Source: Deltaproteobacteria bacterium (lineage in GTDB: Bacteria > Myxococcota_A > Polyangia > Polyangiales > Polyangiaceae). Taken from it: 64,000 nt of DNA. The stretch's first letter is position 1. Each line of letters starts with the position of its first letter. Location: contig JACRCQ010000061.1 in the NCBI GenBank assembly GCA_016218915.1, positions 1 to 64,000 of the forward strand, written 5' to 3'. Below are positions 59,548 through 64,000 of this stretch, piece by piece. The position numbers and the translations under genes were made by a program. The notes under the pieces were generated by a model that worked only from the letters and a program-made list of their open reading frames with translations, had not been told where the DNA came from and searched no databases.

Positions 59548-60941
59548 AGGGTGCGGAGCGACGGGACGCTGCCCTGGTGATCGGCACAGCGCTCGGCGCC
59601 CGGGTAGCGATGGTCGCATGGGCAGCGTCTCGCATCCCTCCCACGGGCGACGGGAAGTTCTACGACGTGATCGCGACTCGGATCGCGCAGGGGCATGGCT
59701 ACACGTGGCTGTGGCCGGACGGCGTGGTTACCTACGCAGCGCACTACCCGGTCGGATACCCGGCCCTGCTGGGCGCGGCCTATGCGGTGTTCGGAGCAAA
59801 ACCTGCGGCTGCGATGATGGTCAACGCGCTGCTGGGCACAGCGGCTGCGGCAGCGGCCTGGGCGCTGGCGCGCCGCGCAACTTCACGCGCCGGCGCGCTC
59901 GCTGCCGGCCTGCTCGTGGCGCTGCACGTAGGGCTCGTTGCCTACACCCCGGCGTTGATGACTGAGGGGGCTACCGCAGCCCTGTGCGTGATCGCAGCGT
60001 GGCAAGCTTGTCGCGCACGCGAGGCCAAGGCTCGCCGACGCACCGCGTGGCTCGCCGCTGCTGGCTTGACCCTCGGTCTTTGCACGCTGGTCCGTCCGCA
60101 GTCGCTTGTGCTCGCCCCGCTGCTCGGATGGTTCGCCCTGGAAGCCGAGGCTTCCTGGTCGCGGCGCCTTCGCACTGCGGCCTTCGTGGGAGCGATCGCG
60201 CTCGCGGCATGCGCACCCTGGGCACTCCGCAACGAGGTTCGTCTCGGGCACGCCGCGTTGAGCTTCAACGGCGGGTGGAACCTGCTGATCGGGACCAATC
60301 CGGCAGGGCATGGCTCATGGTCGCCCGTGGAAGTCCCGCAAGCGTGCAAGGAGGTGTTCCACGAGGCGGAGAAGGACATCTGCTTTGGGCGCGAGGCAGT
60401 CAAGGCGATCGCGGCGCACCCGCTGACGTGGCTGTCGCTGGTGCCTGCAAAGCTCTCGGTGACGTTCGACTACTGCGGCGGGGCGGGCTGGTACCTGCGT
60501 GAGGCAAACGGGGCAGCGTTTGACGACGCATGGAAGCTGCGCCTCGGGGTGGTGGAGACGCTCTACGAGCGGATGATCCTGATTGCGGCGCTGGTTGCCG
60601 GGAGCCTGGGGCCGGGGCCGCGAAGGCGACCGAGGATGGTGGTGGCTGCGCTTTCGATCGCAGCCGCGCTGACGCACTGGGGGTGGCTGGCCTATGTGGG
60701 GCTCGGGCTGGTGCTGGCCTTGCTGGGGCGAGCCTTGCACCGGGCGCCCCTGCTGATCCCGTCCACGCTGGCGATGATCCTCAGCACCGCGGCAATTCAC
60801 GCGGTATTCTTTGGTTCCGGCCGGTATTCGATGGTCGTGTTCCCCTTTGTGACCGCCCTGGCGTGCGGGCTTTTGACACGGGGACGCCAGCAGGGGCATA
60901 CTCTCGATCCCGAAGGAGACCTCGTCGATGCCCCTCATTGA
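59544..60941 (+). CDS. GT-C-type (PMT/ArnT-like) membrane glycosyltransferase
   Basis: 465 aa with about ten to twelve hydrophobic spans. The first loop has TGDGKFYDVIA, a candidate catalytic Asp as in GT39/ArnT enzymes, then YPVGYPALLGAAY. A long periplasmic region around 255-310 has SFNGGWNLLIGTNPAGHG. Enzymes of this class move a sugar from a polyprenyl phosphate to a lipid or protein outside the inner membrane. Acceptor and donor cannot be told from the sequence. It overlaps maf by four bases and the following small gene by 14. Confidence 0.82.
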   Translation: MKGAERRDAALVIGTALGARVAMVAWAASRIPPTGDGKFYDVIATRIAQGHGYTWLWPDGVVTYAAHYPVGYPALLGAAYAVFGAKPAAAMMVNALLGTAAAAAAWALARRATSRAGALAAGLLVALHVGLVAYTPALMTEGATAALCVIAAWQACRAREAKARRRTAWLAAAGLTLGLCTLVRPQSLVLAPLLGWFALEAEASWSRRLRTAAFVGAIALAACAPWALRNEVRLGHAALSFNGGWNLLIGTNPAGHGSWSPVEVPQACKEVFHEAEKDICFGREAVKAIAAHPLTWLSLVPAKLSVTFDYCGGAGWYLREANGAAFDDAWKLRLGVVETLYERMILIAALVAGSLGPGPRRRPRMVVAALSIAAALTHWGWLAYVGLGLVLALLGRALHRAPLLIPSTLAMILSTAAIHAVFFGSGRYSMVVFPFVTALACGLLTRGRQQGHTLDPEGDLVDAPH

Positions 60942-61191
60942 AACCGAGGAAGCGGCCCGCAGGCTTGCTCGAGCCATTGCCAGCGACCTGTCGCTCTACA
61001 ACGAGGAGAAGATCATCCAAGGCATTCGCGCGGACAACCTGTTCGACGCGCTGACCGAGGAAGTAGAGGAAGGGCGCGCGCTGTACCGCAGCCGTGTGTC
61101 CCCCAGCCTCTACTCGAAGAACTTCTACGACCGTGCCCTGATCGACATCCTGGTCAAGTCCAAGGGGCACGTACCCTCGAAGCTCTGGTAG
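60928..61191 (+). CDS. Conserved small helical protein of unknown function
   Basis: 87 aa, charged and helical: EEAARRLARAIASDLSLYNE, IRADNLFDALTEEVEEG, ALYRSRVSPSLY, FYDRALIDILVKS. The clear pattern of a conserved deltaproteobacterial family is recognisable, but no function is known to me. The start lies 14 nt inside the glycosyltransferase gene, and rluD begins 28 nt after its stop, so it is part of the same transcript. Confidence 0.75.
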   Translation: MPLIETEEAARRLARAIASDLSLYNEEKIIQGIRADNLFDALTEEVEEGRALYRSRVSPSLYSKNFYDRALIDILVKSKGHVPSKLW

Positions 61192-61219
61192 CCCGAAGCG
61201 GTCTTCGAGCCGCAACCTG

Positions 61220-62203
61220 ATGGCCACCGACCGCACCTTCGTGTTCACCGTCGCGCCTGGCGATCCGGTGCAGCGTCTCGACACGCTCGTGGTGGCGTTG
61301 CTCGCGCGAGAGGGTGCCTCTGCTTCCCGAAGCTCCGTGCAGCAGTGGATCGAGCACGGCCGCGTGCTGATCGACGGGCAGCCGGCAGCGCGGACCGGCG
61401 CAAGGGTGCGCGCAGGCGCGGTGCTCAGCGTGCAGCCCGAAGCGCCGCCCCTCACCGAAGCGGTTGCCGACGCGTCCGTGCTTCTCAGCGTGATGTACGA
61501 AGACGACGATCTGATCGTGATCGACAAGCCCGCAGGGCTGGTCGTGCACCCGGCGCGCGGGCACGCGACCGGCACGCTCGTCAACGGCCTGCTCGCACGC
61601 GGCAGCTTCGATCAGGCGCCCATCGACGATCGAGATCCAGAGGGCAAGCGCCGTCCCGGGATCGTGCACCGACTCGACAAGGACACCAGCGGCGTGCTGG
61701 TGGTTGCGCGCACGGTGCAGGCGCGCGAAGGGCTCAAGGCGTTGTTCGCCAGGCACGACATCGATCGCGAGTACAAGGCGGTGGTCGTGGGGCAGGCGCG
61801 CGACGGCACCTACGACACGATGATCGGACGCCACCCGACCGATCGGTTGAAGTTCACCACGCGAACGAGCGGCGAAGGGAGGCGCGCGGTCACGCACGTG
61901 CGCGTGCTGGAGCGGCTGCAATCCGGGACCACGCTGGTCGCGTGCCGGCTCGAGACAGGACGCACGCACCAGATCCGGGTGCATCTGTGCGAGTGGGGCG
62001 GCACGCCGGTGCTGGGCGATGCGCTGTACGGAACGCGTCCGCGCGACCCGTTCGTTGCAGCGGTCGCCAAGCAGCTGGGGCGCCAGTGGCTGCACGCTGC
62101 GCTGCTCGGGTTCAAGCACCCGGTGACGGGCAAGGCGATGTGCTTCGAGTCGCCGCTGCCAGCCGAGCTCGAGGCATCGCTGCAGAAGCTGCGCGAGGCG
62201 TGA
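61220..62203 (+). CDS. rluD: 23S rRNA pseudouridine synthase, RluD/RluA family
   Basis: 327 aa. An S4-like RNA-binding domain lies at the N-terminus (about 15-75, SRSSVQQWIEHGRVLIDGQP). The catalytic core has IVIDKPAGLVVHP, GIVHRLDKDTSG with catalytic Asp153, REYKAVVVG and ETGRTHQIRVHL. It isomerises specific uridines in large-subunit rRNA to pseudouridine. The exact target (RluD-like 1911/1915/1917) is inferred from domain layout. It is the last gene of the plus-strand run from the sigma factor. Confidence 0.92.
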   Translation: MATDRTFVFTVAPGDPVQRLDTLVVALLAREGASASRSSVQQWIEHGRVLIDGQPAARTGARVRAGAVLSVQPEAPPLTEAVADASVLLSVMYEDDDLIVIDKPAGLVVHPARGHATGTLVNGLLARGSFDQAPIDDRDPEGKRRPGIVHRLDKDTSGVLVVARTVQAREGLKALFARHDIDREYKAVVVGQARDGTYDTMIGRHPTDRLKFTTRTSGEGRRAVTHVRVLERLQSGTTLVACRLETGRTHQIRVHLCEWGGTPVLGDALYGTRPRDPFVAAVAKQLGRQWLHAALLGFKHPVTGKAMCFESPLPAELEASLQKLREA

Positions 62204-62207
62204 GGTC

Positions 62208-63557
62208 CTACTTCGGACTTGCTACCGGAGTCGTGGAGATCGGCGTCGTGTTCGCCATCCACTCGAACGCGTCGATCAGCACCGTGGAATCGAGGACGTG
62301 ATCGCCCGCATCCCAGATCGCGAAGCGCAGCGTGATGATCGCTCCAGGCTCTGTGGGCGCCTGGGTCGCCAGCCAACCGGTGGCTGCGTGATCGGCTTGC
62401 GCCCCGCTGGCCAGGTCGAAGCCGGTTCCTGCCAGCAGCGACTTGCCCAGGGGACAGGCAAACGCATGTCCGCCTGCGGTCTGCGCGCCGCAAACCTGGA
62501 GCAGGTCGGTATTCACGCTGATCGAATTGCCCGCAGCGTCGAACACGATGTCGGAAGTGGTCGCTGAGGGAGGCTTGGGGTCGACGAACACCGTGAACAC
62601 ATCGTTGAATTCGGAGCACACGTAGTCGGGGAACTCGTAGCTGTAGAAGTTGAACCGCCAGGTGAACGCGCGAGCATTGGTCGGAACGCGGACTTGCACT
62701 TGCAGGGCCGCGGGATCGTACGCCGGCTTCACAGGCGGGGACACTCCGGGGCAGAGCGTCGAGCCCTTGGGGAACCCCGCGGGCATTGCGGACTGGGTCC
62801 CCATGTCAGCGCCGCCCGGTGATTGGTAGCCTGGCTGCACGGGCGAACGCGCGGTCCCCGAGGACAGGACCAGCATCGCAGGGCCCTGCTGCGGGTTGGC
62901 TGCCCCGAACTTGTCCGTGATCCCGTGGGAGGTCGGGTTCATGGCGGCGGTGCCGTCTGCCGCAACATAGGCCGCGCCGATCACACCCCAGCGCTTGTCC
63001 TTGCCCGTGGCTCCGGCGTCGGTCTTGGCGCACAAACCGATCGCTCGTGCTGCGTTGAGCGGATCCCCGTCCTCCAGCATCAGCCCGGTGTCGCATTCCG
63101 TGGTCCCGTTGTCCGGCGTGCCGTCGCAGTCGTCATCCACCCCGACCTTGCCCACCGGTCCCACCCCATCGAAGGCACCGGGATTCACAGCAGGATCGCA
63201 GTCGTTGCAGTCTCCATCGACGAACGACCAGCCGTCCCCATCGTGATCGGTACTATCCGTATACGTACACCCGCCGCTGCCGCCGCTGCCGGCTACGCCG
63301 CCGCCTGCGCCCGCAGGTCCGCCGCCTGCGCCGCCTTGCGAAGTGCCGCCCGCTGCGGTTCCGCCCTGGCCGCTGCTTCCGCCCTGGCTCGTGCCGCCAC
63401 TGCCTCCGGACGACGTCCCGCCCGCACCTCCCACGGCCGCGTCGCTCTTGACCACAGGCGCGAACATCGCGTCCGAAGATCCACTGCACGCAGCCAAGGC
63501 CAGCAGCAGGGCTGACCCTGCCCCTGACACACCCAACAAGCACTGCCCCAAGCGCAT
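62208..63557 (-). CDS. Lipoprotein with MopE-like motif and choice-of-anchor-type domain
   Basis: 449 aa. The signal ends in LALAAC (Cys24), followed by a long Gly/Ser/Gln spacer to about residue 95. A Cys/Asp-rich unit (about 97-155) has DHDGDGWSFVDGDCNDCDP and VDDDCDGTPDN, typical metal-binding MopE motifs. The last 270 residues resemble choice-of-anchor L domains (FNFYSYEFPDYVCSEFNDVF). These proteins are usually surface-attached and bind calcium. It converges with rluD, with only 4 nt between stops. Confidence 0.85.
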   Translation of the reverse strand: MRLGQCLLGVSGAGSALLLALAACSGSSDAMFAPVVKSDAAVGGAGGTSSGGSGGTSQGGSSGQGGTAAGGTSQGGAGGGPAGAGGGVAGSGGSGGCTYTDSTDHDGDGWSFVDGDCNDCDPAVNPGAFDGVGPVGKVGVDDDCDGTPDNGTTECDTGLMLEDGDPLNAARAIGLCAKTDAGATGKDKRWGVIGAAYVAADGTAAMNPTSHGITDKFGAANPQQGPAMLVLSSGTARSPVQPGYQSPGGADMGTQSAMPAGFPKGSTLCPGVSPPVKPAYDPAALQVQVRVPTNARAFTWRFNFYSYEFPDYVCSEFNDVFTVFVDPKPPSATTSDIVFDAAGNSISVNTDLLQVCGAQTAGGHAFACPLGKSLLAGTGFDLASGAQADHAATGWLATQAPTEPGAIITLRFAIWDAGDHVLDSTVLIDAFEWMANTTPISTTPVASPK

Positions 63558-63605
63558 GCCCGGAGCCTAGCGCATCAATTCGTCAGAGGCGACCCGCGCC
63601 GATCG

Positions 63606-63995
63606 CTACCAATCCGAGCCGCCCCCGTCGCCGCCTCCGAAGTCCGAGTCGACATCCATGCTCGCACCAGGGTCGCCCGGATCATCCCAGCTCGTGGAGC
63701 CTCCTTCTGCGCCGGGCTGCGAGCTTCCCCACGGAGCGTCCGGGCTCATGTCTGCCTGGTGTCCGGGCTCGTAGGGGGCGTCATGGTCGCGCCGGTCGAG
63801 CGCCCGGCCGAGCGCGTAGCCCGCAAGACCACCCAATCCCGCTGCGGCCAGGTGCGAGCCCACGCCGCCACCGCCCATGCCTGGCCCCCCCTGATAGGGA
63901 TAGGGCTGTCCGACGTAGGGCTGTCCGGCATCTGAACCGCCGCTCCCATACGGAGCGCGGGGATCGTCGAATGTGGGGTTCTTCCTGCGAAACAC
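63606..63995 (-). CDS. Gly/Asp-rich protein, possibly truncated by the window edge
   Basis: 129 residues from a GTG at 63995, though the frame stays open to the end of the window, so the true start may lie outside. The sequence is rich in Gly, Pro, Tyr, Asp and Ser (GQPYVGQPYPYQGG, GGMGGGG-like). One weakly hydrophobic helix (about 47-65, LAAAGLGGLAGYALG) precedes a charged RDHDA segment and a Gly/Asp tail ending GGGSDW. It resembles tail regions of membrane-associated proteins. No function is assigned. Confidence 0.5.
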   Translation of the reverse strand: MFRRKNPTFDDPRAPYGSGGSDAGQPYVGQPYPYQGGPGMGGGGVGSHLAAAGLGGLAGYALGRALDRRDHDAPYEPGHQADMSPDAPWGSSQPGAEGGSTSWDDPGDPGASMDVDSDFGGGDGGGSDW

Positions 63996-64000
63996 CGAGG

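Overview
The window is high-GC DNA from a Gram-negative bacterium, most likely a myxobacterium (Myxococcota, probably Polyangia). Three secreted proteins end in MYXO-CTERM sorting tails (Gly/Cys motif, membrane span, Arg cluster). About 18 predicted lipoproteins carry a Gly/Ala/Asp-rich spacer after the lipid cysteine. There is also a sigma factor paired with a double Ser/Thr kinase, and many beta-propeller, FG-GAP and MopE-type surface proteins. Housekeeping anchors are murB, deoD, maf, rluD, rarD and tRNA-Arg(UCU). No rRNA, CRISPR array or insertion sequence was seen.

Region by region. 1-3.4 kb is the inner edge of an integrated element: a membrane protein, a ribbon-helix-helix regulator with a palindrome at its start, and a tyrosine integrase that runs without a stop into the 3' end of tRNA-Arg(UCU). 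3.5-13.4 kb holds a cysteine-rich lipoprotein, a four-gene overlapping membrane operon (one protein carries 22 His-Glu repeats encoded by a perfect hexamer array), a lipoprotein plus a YkuE-like phosphoesterase with an internal twin-arginine motif, an outer-membrane protein and two PH-like proteins. 12.9-15.5 kb is a three-gene operon with a possible peptide-maturation system: a leader-like precursor with two copies of a 22-residue motif, a B12-binding-type radical SAM enzyme and a small membrane protein. 15.7-18 kb encodes an arrestin-fold protein and a DUF1232 protein.

18-26.2 kb has two tandem FGE-fold lipoproteins without catalytic cysteines, a propeller lipoprotein, a GAF-GGDEF diguanylate cyclase with an intact I-site, a possible structured RNA, and two more lipoproteins. 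26.2-41 kb contains two copies of a 61-bp dispersed hairpin repeat (about 26.3 and 39.1 kb), a zinc-ribbon/TPR membrane pair, two MYXO-CTERM proteases (an HExxH zincin and a gingipain-like C25 peptidase), an FG-GAP/CARDB lipoprotein, and the operon deoD - ExbD-domain lipoprotein - small lipoprotein.

41.4-56 kb carries a vWA lipoprotein, murB, a carbamoylation module (SGNH hydrolase, DUF5989 peptide, carbamoyltransferase fused to an SxtJ-like tail), a beta-helix MYXO-CTERM protein, rarD, an NlpC/P60-like lipoprotein and a TPR-barrel protein. 56-62.2 kb is a plus-strand run: ECF-like sigma factor, tandem-kinase membrane protein, maf, a GT-C glycosyltransferase, a conserved 87-aa protein and rluD. 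The window ends with a choice-of-anchor-type lipoprotein and a Gly-rich protein at the edge.

The strongest candidates for undescribed biology are the precursor/radical-SAM operon, the sigma factor with a depleted acidic motif next to a double kinase, the integrase with no stop in its integrated state, and the dispersed structured repeat. All assignments come from reading the sequence; no database search was possible.
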